DNA of 64,000 nt from Liopterus haemorrhoidalis (GCA_963971575.1 OZ020622.1:2270279-2334278), one strand, 5' to 3'. Counted from the stretch's first letter, positions 1 through 12,245 are shown. A program made the numbers and translations. Notes: generated from the letters alone by a model not told the origin.

Positions 1-534
1 CGTCAATATAATTTGGTCTCGTTGGTTTCTGGTTAAGGTCCATTTCTTTGTGTCCTGTTTTATATGTCGTAATTTATTGTTATTCGTCAGTCTCCATTCT
101 AGGTCCCAGTCTTCTTTTTTGTGTTTAAGCCAGTTCTTGAAGTCATAGATTGGCATTGGTATTTCTGTTGTGGCTGCTGTTGTTGCCTTTTTTACGGCTT
201 CGTCTTTTATATTGTTGCCTTCTATATCTACATGGGATGGGATAGTTACTTCTTTGTCTTGGGCTAATGCGTTGTGCATGTTGTCTCGTGTTTTTTGTAT
301 CATGGGATGTTTCGAGTAGGTTTCTTGAATACTTTGAACAGAACTTAGAGAATCTTTTATTATTATGAATTTATTTCTATTGTCTTTCTTGATAAGTCTG
401 GTCGCTTATAGGATGCTGTACACTTTTGCTGTGTACACACTGCTTACAGAAAGTAAATGAATTTTGTACCCCTGTTTATCTATGATGGTTCCTGCGCCGG
501 TATTATGCCCTATTCTTGAGCCGTCTGTATAGAT
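1..534 (-). pseudogene. Non-LTR retrotransposon RNase H domain, broken and cut by window edge
   Basis: Read on the minus strand from 534 downward, the sequence encodes an RNase H domain typical of I-like non-LTR retrotransposons. It begins with an IYTDGS block (first catalytic Asp). A TAYSI-like helix follows in which the expected catalytic Glu is Lys (TAKVYSI), and then a TAA stop. After a frame change come a KDSLSSVQSI block (catalytic Asp kept), IPSHVDIEGN (the usual WVPSHVGIEGN box) and DEAVKKA. The reading frame then runs open to the window edge, so the tail of the protein lies outside. The stop, the frame change and the Glu-to-Lys change all say it is dead. The C-terminal piece at 33,045-33,239 may belong to the same kind of element. 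Confidence 0.8.
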
Positions 535-571
535 TCAATTTTTATTTTAGTTTTATTTATATAATTTTTTT

Positions 572-607
572 AAATAGTGTAACTTACTTTTAAGATGACC
601 CTCGTAC
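572..607. mobile_element. Isolated mariner-type terminal repeat
   Basis: This stretch ends GATGACCCTCGTA and closely matches 47,362-47,395, which is the end of a mariner relic with a recognisable transposase start. No transposase sequence follows here, so it is a solo or truncated end. Confidence 0.45.
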
Positions 608-2383
608 ATATCCGAACATTTACTTCTGATAAATCTGTTTCCATTTTATATTGTTCGTGATTTTATCTTTCTATCCATCATGGCCCTATTGACATGATAG
701 GGAAGTAAGCTGTGACAAATAGACGTTACTAATGCACAAATGAGAATGAATAGAGCTCTATAAGTGTTACAGAGGACCATCGACATTTACAAATGATCTA
801 TGGACGTCATACTCTGACAATACAAAATCAAATTTCTATCTAGATTGATGTTTAGAAAAAGATGACTAAACATATATTTAAAATAGATAGTTTCTAGTGT
901 TAATTGAGACTAGCCTGGGTAAAATGAAACTTGTTACAATCGTAATATTTTGGGAAAGTTTTAAGAGTCACAGCTGAACGTTGCTGCACTGAAATGTAGT
1001 AGAACCATCTGGTGCATCTTTACAGCCCGAGTTGTACGAGCCATATGGGCGCGTATACAAATTAATTACCAGACCATTTGCATTCTTTTTATATCTGAAA
1101 ATATAGGACAGACTGTTCAGATCAATAAACACTAAACTGTTGCAAATCCAAAATTTTCATAACCTTATTTAAAGTCACTTACTGAACAATACACTTACAA
1201 TAGACACAAACAGAGTTTTTGGTAATATTCCACAGCCAGATTAATGAGGGATGATTTTTATTTGTACACTGAACAAAACCAGATATTTGTGTATTCATCT
1301 ATACAGAAAATATTTTAGATACATGAAATTTAATTATGCATCAAAATGGGTAACCAATGAAATCAAGAAAAAAATGTTTATGCATGTAAACAGAGCCACT
1401 GCGAAATGGCCTTTCGACTCTAGCAAACGACAATTGCACGAATGCCCAAACACCCAAAAATTAGGGTTAGATCACGGTTAAGTTTGTATTTTAAAAGTAG
1501 AACGAGTTTTTAATCTCGTTCTACTAAAATTAGTGAGCACCACTGCTCTAGTCCATTTTGATGAGTGATTATTGTAATTGAAAAATATATTATAACTAGG
1601 GGCCTCAGCCCGGCTTCGCCGGTCTTCTCCCCTACGTTGTTAAAACTCGTCGCTTCGCGACTCGTTTTAATATAATAAGGCATTTTGTCGCACTTGTCGA
1701 TTATAAAACTCGTTGCTATTAAAAATAAAATTAAATTAAAAAAATTAAAAAATTACGGTAAAAATCTTTTTTTAACACTATTTTATGGAAATTCCCCCTG
1801 CAAAACTCTTAAGTTTTATCGTTAATTCACCTTAAATACTTCATTAGTTTTCTTCTGTCAAGAAATACGTTCAAAATGTAAAATCTCGTCACATTTTAAA
1901 TTGAAAAAAAATTGACAGCTGTCATCTTTTGAAATCTTGTAAGAATATTTTTGTCTCAAAATGATCCAATAATGGCCAAGATCCTTTGAAAAATATTTTC
2001 CGATGCTTCAAAATATTATCTCGCACGTCCAAAAAGCTATCCTGAACCATTATTACCATTTAACACTTTGATTCTCGCCGTAAATATTCTGGACCGGCCG
2101 TCTTGTATTAAGAATATTTTTGAATTATTGTCTGATAAAACCTGTCCGTGCCGATCAATGGTGACTTTGATTCGACACGGTTTCGAGGAAAAAATGCATG
2201 ATTTTTATCAATAAAAATTAGTCAGTATCCCCTGTCGAAATAAAATTAAGCGTAAGCACTAAAAATATATCACCCGGATAAGACGGCGGTTCATTTTCCT
2301 CTCTCCGCGATACCGGAAAAATGAAGATACACCAGAAGTTGAATAGAACATGCATACCAACACTTGTACAATATAATAGTAGA
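608..2383. other. AT-rich spacer with two small dyads
   Basis: No gene is supported here. A stem with 10-bp perfect arms (GTAGAACGAG / CTCGTTCTAC) lies at 1497-1524. A locally GC-rich, CpG-containing patch with short dyads lies at about 1600-1685 and stands out from its AT-rich surroundings. Short reading frames here show no domain. Confidence 0.5.
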
Positions 2384-3118
2384 TACGAGGGCATATTGAA
2401 AACTAATGCCTCCATGGCCATAACATTTATAATAACGGGCCAGACCGTGTCAAAAGTGGTTTGCCATTTACCTTAAGTATCTGTACATAAGTCCTCCTAG
2501 CGGAGATTCTCAGCAACATCGCGTTTGCGCATGACAGTTCTAAACATGGCGGCCGGCATGGATGTGCGGTTAAAACAACGAGCTGCCATTGAATTTCTTA
2601 CTGCGGAGGGTGTAGCGCCCATTGATATCCATCGAAGGTTAAGTGCCGTCTACCGTGAGGCGTGTGTTGATGTGAGTACTGTTAGGAGGTGGGTAAGGAC
2701 TGTGAAAGACGCAAGTCCTGCTGAAACGGATGTCTATGATCGGGCACGCAGTGACCGACCAGTGTCTGCATATGCCTTATTCATCTTATAGCCCAGATAT
2801 TGCGTCTTGTGACTTTTTCCTCTTTCCAAAGCTTAAGGAACATCTCCAGGGCAAGCGTTTCTCTTCGGATGCAGAGGTGATAGCGGAGGTGCGGAAATGG
2901 TGCCGTGGGAAGTCTTCAGACTTTTTACGTGACGGACTTGAAAAACTCGTACCACGTTGGCGTAAATGCATTACTGTCAATGGCGATTATGTGGAAAAGT
3001 GAATATATCAGTGGGTAGAGGCAATTTATACTATTATTTCACATATATATGTAAACCATATATCAATTACTAATAAAGTTATATCCATGGAGGCATTAGT
3101 TAACAATATGCCCTCGTA
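2384..3118 (+). mobile_element. Internally deleted mariner-like element
   Basis: The ends are inverted copies: TACGAGGGCATATTGAAAAC on the left and its near-complement ending GCCCTCGTA on the right, next to TA dinucleotides. The inverted repeats continue through the ATGCCTCCATGG block (about 35-40 bp each). At about 735 bp it is roughly half the size of a full mariner, because the middle of the transposase is missing. It is a deletion derivative that would need a transposase supplied in trans to move. Confidence 0.8.
2534..3001 (+). pseudogene. Mariner transposase, N-terminal HTH joined to C-terminus by a deletion
   Basis: The first part encodes a mariner DNA-binding region (GVAPIDIHRRLSAVY, then VDVSTVRRWV). 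Near 2770 the frame shifts, and the sequence continues with the C-terminal catalytic part (YSPDIASCDFFLFPKLKEHL, carrying the third acidic residue) and ends at 3001. The first two catalytic Asp residues lay in the missing segment, so no active transposase can be made. The likely start is one of the ATGs at 2532-2562. Confidence 0.8.
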
Positions 3119-3459
3119 TATTTTAATGAAAAGTTATAAATGTTAGTTTTGAATACATGTAAGTAATTTTTTGTTAAACAGTCTAGTACAAGTCCTTGTT
3201 CATCCCTTTATTCCCGGCCTCCCTGTGTCTCAAGAGTTTAAAGTTTAGCATATATTACTCCGAGATCTAACCGTGTTCTTTGCTGTAGAAAATTGTTCTG
3301 TAAAGCTGTTTTCTTCTGAATACTTCTTAACATTTACATGAGTTCCTACCTATTATTTTTATAGAGATTTGAGCTAATATAATTTGACATCAAAGATAAA
3401 GAATTTTAAAAATTTTCATGCATAGATGGATTGTGTTTTATTTAATTTTAAAGGAACAA

Positions 3460-4268
3460 AATATTGATAATATTAGGTTGAATAATTTCTGCCACATTTC
3501 GTGAGTAAGCACTCGAATTTTCACAAAATTTTACAGTCTCTTGAAAACCTATGTATATCTAGCAGGTCTTGAATAATACAATAGTATCTAGACATAAAAC
3601 TGAGGTATGATTTTTTAATAATAAGATAATATCACATATTATTCTTTTGTCTTTAAGAGTTAGCAACCCGAAGTAATGACAAGCACCCTTGTAGGTAGTA
3701 GTGATGGCTGGAGCTTTTCTCGAAATATAATTTATGAACCTTTTTTGGATTCGTTCTATGCGCGATATATGTTTTTCATAATTAGGATTCCTATTATTAT
3801 TTCATAATTATTTCCTATTTTGCGCCTAAAATTTAGGCTAGCCGGCAACACACCAGCCTAAAATCAGGTCACCTGATTGCACAACTGTGATTAACACCTG
3901 GCCAGGTGTCGGCCACATCAAAGGATGCCATACTGATAAAAAAATTCCCACGGTCGCGATTTGGTTCCCAGGCTCAATCACCCTAAATAACTTACGTTGG
4001 TCCATCGTTTCCATAATTTTATGAGTATAATAGAGTAAATTAGTTTCTACCGACCTTTTTTTGACGAATCCATGCTGTTGCGGAATAATTTGTTTAACGG
4101 CAATTCATCGGCAATCCAAGCAATTCATCGTAAATTATCTGTTCAAAGATTTTGCTTATTGTTGACAGCTTTGAGATTGGCCTATAATTTTTAATATTTT
4201 TTGCATCCCCAGATTTATAAATAGGTACGATCAAAGCTTTTTTCCATTAGAGAATTTGCTACAACCTC
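3460..4268 (-). pseudogene. Non-LTR retrotransposon reverse transcriptase fragments
   Basis: On the minus strand, about 4268 to 3990 encodes the N-terminal part of a Jockey/CR1-type reverse transcriptase: WKKALIVPIYKSGDAKNIKN, then YRPISKLS and, after a frameshift, QQHGFVKKRSVETNLL. About 3800 to 3460 encodes the C-terminal region after the RT (NYEKHISRIERIQKRF, LLTLKDKR). The catalytic centre between them is missing. It is replaced by about 180 bp of unrelated, more GC-rich sequence (about 3810-3985) containing a CTGGCCAGGTG dyad. At least one frameshift and stops are present, so this is a dead copy. The clade is inferred from RT motifs only. Confidence 0.75.
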
Positions 4269-5179
4269 GTGAAATGTAGTCAACATTTTATGCTTGTTTA
4301 ATAAAATACTATTTTTTAATTTTATCAATTTGAATTTTATCCAAAAATAACATAGAAATATTCAACAACCTTATATGAAGTGTATAAAATTTTAAATATT
4401 TCTTTATTTAGATAATATATCATGTGGTTGATTTATTTCTAGTATTTTTAGTGGAAATATTGGTGTGATGTGTGAATTAAGGTCGTCGCGATGCACTGTA
4501 CCATACGTAATTCAATATATGTTGTATGAACGATAAATTCGGTTATAGATTTCCAGCTTACTGGCAAGTTATAAGTAAATTAGCACTGTGGAATTGCGGT
4601 GAGCTTCGGCACGAGAAAAAAATACAGACCTTCTGGCTAACATTTTAATACGTTTTAGCCTAAGTTCATATTTGATTTTTAAATTAAAAAGAGGATAAAA
4701 TACTGCATAGATTCAACAATAATTAGTCTATAAAAAATTTGAGGCATTCTAGCTAGGGGAACAGGGTCTGAAAATGAACTTAATCTACTGTTAGAATTTT
4801 CTCGTCAAAGAAAACTATTTTTGCCAGACAATAAAGCTGAAACAATGCTAAATAGTTTATGCATTTATCTGCGGAGCGACTGCTTAATGTTCGTTTTAAA
4901 TGCATGGGATACATTCGAATATAAGGCGGTCTGCATCTTAGTTCCTCTACAGGCTTGGATTCAGGAGTAAACAAAAGGGAAATTAAATTAGAACAGAATC
5001 TTTAAAATACTAAAAATATATGTAAGTATGCTTGTAACAAACAAAAATTACGTTTACAACACGTAACTCTAAAATATTTTATTGTTCAAGGAGACTTTTG
5101 TTTAAATTTATTATCTAATAACTTTCTTCTCTTCCCTCTTTTCTTTCCTCCTTTTTTTGCCTCTGTCTTCCTTCCTGTT
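4269..5179. other. AT-rich spacer
   Basis: No gene, RNA gene or clear repeat boundary could be supported here. It may contain more of the 5' part of the non-LTR element, but no protein motif was recognised. Confidence 0.4.
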
Positions 5180-5950
5180 CTCAGTTCTGTCTTACCTCTC
5201 CGCATTCCTTCCTTCTTTCCTCGAGTACTCTCACCCACCTTTCTCCCTTTCCTTCTTCACTCAACAGCTCCTTTATCTCTTCCTCCCATTTTATCATCTT
5301 TTTGTTAGGTGTTCCAAGGATTCTTCCTCCTCCCTACACATTCTGCATAGCCTATCCTCTGGTTTTGCCCAATACCTATTACTCCGTTCTTCATTTCCAC
5401 ATCTTAATCTGGCAATCCTCCTAACTCTGCCCCCTGCCTTTCCTCTCATCCCTTGCAAATATTTAGGTATTCCTACCGTCCTTATCTCTTTATACCTTTT
5501 CACATTCCTTGAATTGTCTATTCTTACTGTTCTTTCCTGCTCCTGTACCTCCTTGTCTTTCCTCCTCAATTGTTCTACTATGTTTCTTCCTCCGTTTTTC
5601 TTTCGCTCAGCTTTCCTTGTGTCCATCCCACATCTCCAATAGTACTCTTTCCTTGTTTCTCCCCATTCCGACAGTTTACCCTTTTGTTCTTCCTTAATTC
5701 TTCCTTCCCAGCATTCTCTTAATATCTTCTTTCTTTCGTCCCTTCTGATTTTCTCCTCATACTTCGCCACTCTCAGCTTTTCCCTCTTCATTTCCTCTCT
5801 CACTATATATGCTGGTGTCGTTCTGTCTAATCCCATAACCCATATCATGTATCTCTTTTGTACTCTTTCTACTATCTCCCATTCCTTCCATCCCCAGATC
5901 TCTACTCCGTACATGAGGATACTCTTCACTATCCCGTCAAATAATCTCAT
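5180..5950 (-). pseudogene. Non-LTR retrotransposon ORF2 C-terminal region
   Basis: The minus strand encodes about 218 residues typical of the tail of insect endonuclease/RT elements. They begin after the RT domain (KSILMYGVEIWGWKEWEIVE, IVREEMKREKLRVAKYEEK) and run through a long charged helical stretch to ARLRCGNEE and a CCHC-like zinc motif (LCRMCREEEESLEHL). A stop follows HLTKR. A shifted frame continues with charged sequence (WEEEIKELLSEEGKGERW) to about 5180, so a frameshift separates the last 40 residues. The C-rich opposite strand gives long open frames that are only shadows. The RT domain itself is absent upstream, so this is a truncated copy. Confidence 0.75.
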
Positions 5951-6739
5951 CCTCCACCTACGGACACCTACTTGTTACCGGACTCTTTACACAATTTTAG
6001 TAAGTTTTTTCTTTTCATTAAATGTTTTACGTTGAGTCAAACTTCTTTATATTGTGTACACTTGTGGTTTTATTTACTTTTATGTCGGCTGTTTATTTAT
6101 TTTGTCTTTGATTAGTGGGTAATGGTTTTAGGGTCGTGAAGTTTAATAGGAAATGTACGGTCCATTATTATAGCAGTTTAATTTAGTCAATTGTATGCGA
6201 GTATCAAGTAATTTCAATGCGTATCTTAAACAAACGTCAGAGCTGTACGAACGTGGGTATAATAAGAGACGACCGCGGTAAGGTCTTGCGGCCTCACTTC
6301 ACAACTATTCCGGCCTCTGCCGCACCATCCATCAAATACAACCAGAACAACTCTGTGAACACAGGCTCGAATCCAGGGCACAATTAAATGCCCAACAACG
6401 GAGAACAGAGATTAACTAAGAAGTTTTTTAACACAATTTTTGCTGACTTACATCTAAGACTTGTTTCTTACTAATTTGGTGCTGCTGAACTTAAATATCA
6501 CATCAGTTTTTGCGTATCACATCAGATTTTTGCTCTACAACAAATACATATTTTCGGCCCAATAATGCTTCTATCGTTTAATTTTACACGTCGATACTAT
6601 AATTGGTACAAATTTGGTGAACAATAAGGACTAAATAATTAGAAAATATTCTTAAAATATGTTTATAGTGAAAGAAAGAAAATGAGAACAGTTTTAATTA
6701 CATTTTAATGCATTGGAGTGTTAAAATAAAAATACAATT
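5951..6739. other. AT-rich spacer
   Basis: No gene is supported. A less AT-rich patch at about 6240-6390 (clear of stops for short stretches only) matches no family I can name. Confidence 0.35.
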
Positions 6740-7525
6740 TAACGATTAAATGGTCGTTTGTAAGATCTTCTGGAGTGCACCATTCCCGATAAGTCTTTTT
6801 TAACACTCCAACAGTAGTCAGCCATCATGTGAGTATCCCACCTTCCTTGATAACGTCTCGCCATCTCTTTTAAATCCTGATGGAAACGTTCACCCTGTTC
6901 ATCACTAACATCTCCAATGACAGGAAATTTGTCTGATGTTGAAAAAATGAAGTTTCACGCTCATGTTGCACCCCAGATGATGATAATTTTCAATCAAATT
7001 TTCAACGACCTCATAGTTTTCGGCTTTTTTATTCCCAAGAAAATTCTTGATGAGCGCCACGAAAGACATGCATTCTTCTCCATATCATCCATATGTACAG
7101 TGAAATGTGGATCATTCACTAATTTTCTAATTTGTGGTCCATCAAAAATGCCAGATTTTAGCTTCTCGTTACTGAGACTTTGAAATGTTTCAAATATATA
7201 TTTGAAACAGTCAGCATCTTTGTTCAACGCTTTTACAAACTGCTTCATTAGACCCAATTTAATATGAAGAGGGGGAAAATGATTTTTGTTCGTGTATTAT
7301 GTTTGGGTCTCCAACATTTAAATCTATTCTCACCGGCCAATTCAAGAGTCCAATGCTTATCTCTCGCTCTGCTGTCCCACAAACACAAAAAACATGGATA
7401 TTTTGTGAATCCACCTTGTTGGCAAAGTAAAAAGTTTACCATTTTAATATCTACACAGATGATCCACTTATGTTCGTTATATTTAATTAGTTCCACCACA
7501 TTTTTAAATATATTGGACAACAAGA
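6740..7525 (-). pseudogene. Unnamed arthropod repeat protein (GIFDGPQIR family), copy 1
   Basis: On the minus strand the conserved blocks run in order. They are WIICVDIKMVNFLLCQQGG, then KYPCFLCLWDSRARDKHW, IIFP, GLMKQFVKALNKD, EKLKSGIFDGPQIRKLVND, CNMSVKLHFF, DEQGERFHQDLKEMARRYQG and MMADYCWSVKKD. They lie in different frames, separated by at least two frameshifts (near 7255 and 6930), so the copy is broken. A second copy at 29,405-30,245 carries the same blocks in the same order. I know such sequences as uncharacterised, repeated proteins of arthropods and other animals. The D-x-K block, a CxxC and later acidic blocks would fit an RNase H-like nuclease, but that is inference. Confidence 0.7.
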
Positions 7526-8164
7526 ACGTTGAAATTAAAGTAGACGTATATTAGAACGTGAAAAGGTGAAAAAAGTCAAAATACGATAGAACAAAAATTT
7601 GACGTGATAGGAAGAAACTGTTAACATTTTAATTAGTTAACTGTTAACCCCAAAATTAGTTAAAAACAAGTATCAGATCTAAGTCAGCAAAAAAAAAGTT
7701 TAAATTTGTTGACCAGTGATAATTCTTCTAAATGTTTTCTATTCTTGCTCATCAGACTTTCGGAATGACTATAGATATTTAGATAGATATGGTACCCTAT
7801 GATTTAGTTAAACAAGATTGTTCTTCGTTTTTGTATTTGATTTTGTCGATGCATGACCTGGTTCTGAACGTTGCAAGGTATCTTTAAGTTTTATAAAATC
7901 GCTCTGATGAGAGAGGAAAGTTGAGTGGCTTAATAAATGGTTTAAATATTCTACATTATTCATTCGTTAAGACTTTGTTTGCTGAAACTTAAGAAGATTA
8001 TGAAAATTTCCTAGCTAGATTAATCCACGGCCAAGAACACAAAGTCAAACAGATTCTTAAATGCCATTGTTTCCTTTACCTAACAAGATTTCAGACACAC
8101 CAAAAAATATTCAACAAAATTACCAAAAAACTTTACTACTAATTCTGACTAAAAATAGTTTGTA
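7526..8164. other. AT-rich spacer
   Basis: Nothing recognisable; possibly flanking sequence of the repeat-protein element. Confidence 0.35.
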
Positions 8165-9720
8165 AAAAAAAAATGATGTGAAGTGTGAATTTTCACACAT
8201 TTCAGGGTTTCGCATGTATTTGCCAAAACAAATTTTATGTTAAAATATTTTTTTGTTAATTTTAATTCAAGTGCCGGAGGACCGAATCCGGCCCGCGATA
8301 ACTATCCAAAATCCCATTGAATCTGGCCCACAAATATATGTTTTCAGAGAAAAATTTTTAGACTTAATAGACTAACTATTAGATTAACTGAGGGAGTATT
8401 TATTTCAATTATAAATTTTTCTTTAAACTAAAATTTTCTTGTTAAAACTCTTTAGTAGTTGAGGTTATTTTGATTTGTAACCTCAATACATCTAGAGAAT
8501 TGGCAATCACAACTCCGTTCCCTCAGAACATGAAAAGAAAATCATCCTAATATCGTTTTGTAGGGATAGCTCGATATATACTTTTTCCAGAATTAGGTTT
8601 ATAAAAATTGAGAGAATCGGAGAAATATAGTTTTGAAGGAAAAAAGTTTTGTTACTGAAAAAATTATGTGTGGTGTGAATTTTATTTATTTCTTATCTTG
8701 GTGCGGAACTAGATTTAGAAATCTAGTGACTTTTAATGACTGAATGGGACTTTGAGACCAATTATTTTAACACAGAAAATTGGGCTTTATAAAACAATTT
8801 TTACTATGATTTAAGTGGAACTACATTTTGAAAACTAGTAATTATCTGATTAAATGAGGCTTTAGATCATTTATTTATTTTTTTTAACGACACAAAAAGT
8901 TTTTCGATATTTTTCGAAAAACTAGCCATATCAAAAATTCCTGTACTTTACGGAGATTTTTCAGATTTTTAGATCAATCTTTCTGGAAAATAGGGTGAGG
9001 GACAGATGACAGTTAATTAATGCATATGGTTCAATGGGAGAGAACTATAGCAATAAAATTTTCATTTTTGAATAGAGGCATATCATTTGTTAACAGACCA
9101 AGCTAGAAATAGAGAAAGAGATACTATTTGTTTCATTTAGTGGTGGGAGCTGAATGCCCACGCGTGTATACAAAGGGACATACGTTGAAGTTACCATATT
9201 ATATTGAATAAAAGAATTGTGTCGCAACCTGTAGAAGATAAGGAGAAAAATTTTATCCGTTAAATTAATAAAAAAATTTAATATGTTTCAAATTTTATGA
9301 TAATAATTTTAATTCTGATTTTTATAAATATCTTTGCAAGCTTTGAGAATGGTTCGGATAGAACCGAAACTAGTTAGCAAGTAAATAAATCTTTTTAAAT
9401 ATTTGACTAAATTTGCTTTTAATTATCGAAACCCAAGAAAATACCTATATATTTACCATATTATAATATAACAAAAAGAGACAACAACTATGAACGTACG
9501 TAACAGTAAGAAGCAGAAGACGTTCTTGAGATCTTACATAAAACTGTGTGAAATAGATATATATTTCTTTATAGATTCTCAATCGATCAATCTGTCAAGT
9601 AAAATCTCCTTTACCATAACATAAAATTTGTTTTGGTATCCCAAATAATCATCATTCAGTTACTAAATACATGCGGAACCCTTAAATGTGTGAAAATTCA
9701 CACTTCACATATTTTTTTTT
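8165..9720. mobile_element. Two-headed repeat with HINE-type hairpin ends in inverted orientation
   Basis: At 8,170-8,265 the hairpin terminus of the HINE-like family (TGATGTGAAGTGTGAATTTT, then CAGGGTTTCGCATGTAT) points outward on the left. At about 9,610-9,712 the same terminus lies in the opposite orientation (GAAAATTCACACTTCACAT). So both ends of this 1.55-kb stretch carry the same hairpin end. The interior has two diverged copies of a GGAACTAGATTT unit (8,707 and 8,818) resembling the start of the MITEs at 53,524 and 54,702, and no coding sequence that I recognise. It may be one composite element or two fragments in inverted order. Confidence 0.5.
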
Positions 9721-10912
9721 ATATTCTGTCTTTCCCTTTATGGTCCTGTGAAAGTAAACTAAATTATTGAATGTCCTGAGAAGTGGAAAGTTTTCTTTTC
9801 AAGTTTCATAAGTGCAATGATAATAATGAACGAGATACTTTTTATTTCGTAGCTGGAGTATAGTGTCAAAAGCTCATTTTGAGAATCTTCCAACCGGGGA
9901 TACATTGTAGTTTATTGGATTACAGGAAATGGCTTAGGTACTTCACATAACACGATATTGGACATTTCGGAGAGTTCCAGCACGAAAATTAAATTGTAGT
10001 ATTTGCAGAAAGCGTTTCTTCCCTCTCAAACCATCTCTTTACCCGTCCGTTCCCTGTTCCCTGCCCACCAAGCGTCCCTTCTTCAGCACTCCTTAATTTT
10101 TTGTACAAATTGTTTAGGGTTTTATTGGGTGTAAAAATCTAATTGGTTTAATAAGATACAATGTTGGTAACTACAACTTGAGATTAAGACAGTTGGCAAC
10201 ACTATACATATTTAATAAGATGAATCAGAGAGGTACCCAACATGTTTTACTATCGATGTTATTTCCTAAATATACTCTATTCAAAATCAGGAAATAGTAA
10301 TCATACAATACTCTTGTCGTTCGTTGGCTGTTGAGCATGTAAGGGAGGTAATTTTGGTATTATTTCATAAATAAATTCTGTATAATCATTCAATTAAAAT
10401 AAAATATTTAAAATGATAAAAAATAATCTATTTTTTAGAACATGTTTATTAGACATGTTTATTATTTTAACTTGACACTTTTGAAAATGTAACATGGAAG
10501 CACATAAATAATAATTAATTTTTGTCTGAAATATAAATATTATAGTTGGGTTATTTTTCTAATGAGGTACAAAAATTTTGCGTTTAAGTGGAAATGCAGT
10601 TTTCCCTATGACCGGAAAGCGTGCAGGGGTTTAGTACCATCCCTTCAGTCACAGGGTAAATATTCTCTCCTCCAAAAGGCTCCAAAAGGTATGAAATCGG
10701 AGACCAAAAACTGTCATGAGCTCCCGGTCTATTAATTTATAAGGGGCAAGTATTGTAATCGCGAAAATTTTCGATGTCGAGATTTTGACTAATGACCACG
10801 TTTCATGGTCCAGGGCATCCAAAAAAACTATTTTCGAAGGTCGGGCAAATAAAAATATTTTTCAAAAATAAAAATTTGTTGATCCAGTAGTTGTAGTGAA
10901 AATAGTGCATCT
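9721..10912. other. AT-rich spacer
   Basis: No gene or repeat boundary supported. A somewhat GC-richer block at about 10,595-10,760 has no identifiable domain. Confidence 0.35.
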
Positions 10913-11179
10913 GTGCAAGGTGATTTGGAGTGCGAAAATGTGGACGTTGACGTGAAATGCGAAAATATGGACGTGGCTACAAAAGTAAAATATCATTTGT
11001 CAAAAGATTGCAAAGTTCTGATACTGAACGTTTATAAAAAGTTAGTTTCGGAAGGTAATGACAAAGCTATACTTAGAACTGCAGAATTAGCATTCCATAC
11101 AGAACAATTCAACGTATCAATGTTCGTGGCAAAAATCAGCAGCGAAAACGACCCGATTTACAAGTTTTCAAGAAAATAG
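10913..11179 (+). pseudogene. Possible transposon N-terminal HTH fragment
   Basis: An open frame of 88 residues with two tandem near-repeats (ECENVDVDV, KCENMDVAT), followed by KVKYHLSKDCKVLILNVYKK. The last block resembles the start of DDE-type transposases of the Tc1-like superfamily, where an acidic or charged leader precedes a helix-turn-helix. Part of the same sequence occurs on the minus strand at 57,003-57,064, so it belongs to a dispersed repeat and is not a unique host gene. No catalytic part follows within 1 kb. Assignment is tentative. Confidence 0.35.
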
Positions 11180-12192
11180 AGTTTTAAATTTAAAACAAAA
11201 AAAAAAAATATACGACTTTTATTCTAAAAATATAGTGCCGACTGTGCACATTTTAATAAAAAAGGTGGAAGAAGACTGAATTGAATTTCCATACAAAGTT
11301 AGCCATGTATATAATTATTTGAAGTTGCTAGGATTTATTTTTGTTGCAAAAAAAATTGTTTGTACAAATTTGAAGTATTTAATATAGACTATATAAAGAC
11401 TTTAAAACAAAACGATTTTTAAACATGCCTATATTTATAATTCAGATATAGCCATTCCTAAGCCTGATAAAAATGTGAAGGAATGTCTTGTGAGTATATA
11501 CAGTTCTAAATAGCATATAAGAAAACACGTTTGTTTTAAATAATTATTACGGTCCTAGCAACTATTTTTAACAGAATCTTAAACTCAGCAGGTATAATGG
11601 TTATACTATCAGTCATTATTGGAATCAGAAAGGGGGAATGACCATTTCATTTTGGAAATATTATGATAACTATTTTTCTAAAAATTGATTTATAAATTTG
11701 TGCTTCGAAAAATACGGTAGTTCTTTCATTCTTACGTATTTCACTCACTGTATATTCTTCCATATCTTTTGTACTTGAATCTTGTACTTTTTTTTCCTTT
11801 CTAACATGTTTTTTTTTTCAAATCAACTTTGATATTACTCTTGTTATTTCAGTCTACGTTTAATATTGGTTGATAAAATCAAATAATTCGCTTGTAGAGA
11901 TTGTCCTTACGGGTAGAAAAAGCGGAAAAGTAGATAATAACACGGTTGATGATTTCCCAGAACGCACAAGGACATAAGTTCTCACCGACAGGACATGGGC
12001 CACTCTCATACTCCTGGGAGTGCAGTTTTAACTGTCTCAACGTGATAACATAAGATAGCAGACATAAGAAGTTATATTCATTTGTTAGGTTGTTACTACT
12101 ATGTAGTACAGACAGAGTAGCACATTAAGAAAAATAATAAAACAGTAATAACTAAAATACTAGAAAAGTTACATAAATATTAAGATAATAAA
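11180..12192. other. AT-rich spacer
   Basis: No gene recognised. A TTCATTTTGGAAATATTATG block at about 11,646 resembles a piece near 57,370, the same repeat partner as the reading frame just upstream, so the repeat may reach this far. Confidence 0.35.
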
Positions 12193-12245
12193 ATTGATGT
12201 GAAGTGTAAATTTTTACACATTTCAGGATTTTGTAGGTGTACCTA
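12193..12245 (+). mobile_element. HINE-type hairpin terminus, solo fragment
   Basis: ATTGATGTGAAGTG followed by a short palindrome and CAGGATTTTGTAGGTGTA matches the terminus of the HINE-like copies at 26,690 and 38,709. The rest of the element is missing, and mariner sequence begins immediately after. Confidence 0.65.

Noticed and set aside
5157..5642. 161-residue open frame on the plus strand, rich in Ser, Leu, Phe
   Set aside because: Antisense shadow of the non-LTR ORF2 tail on the minus strand; the purine-rich coding strand makes its complement stop-poor.
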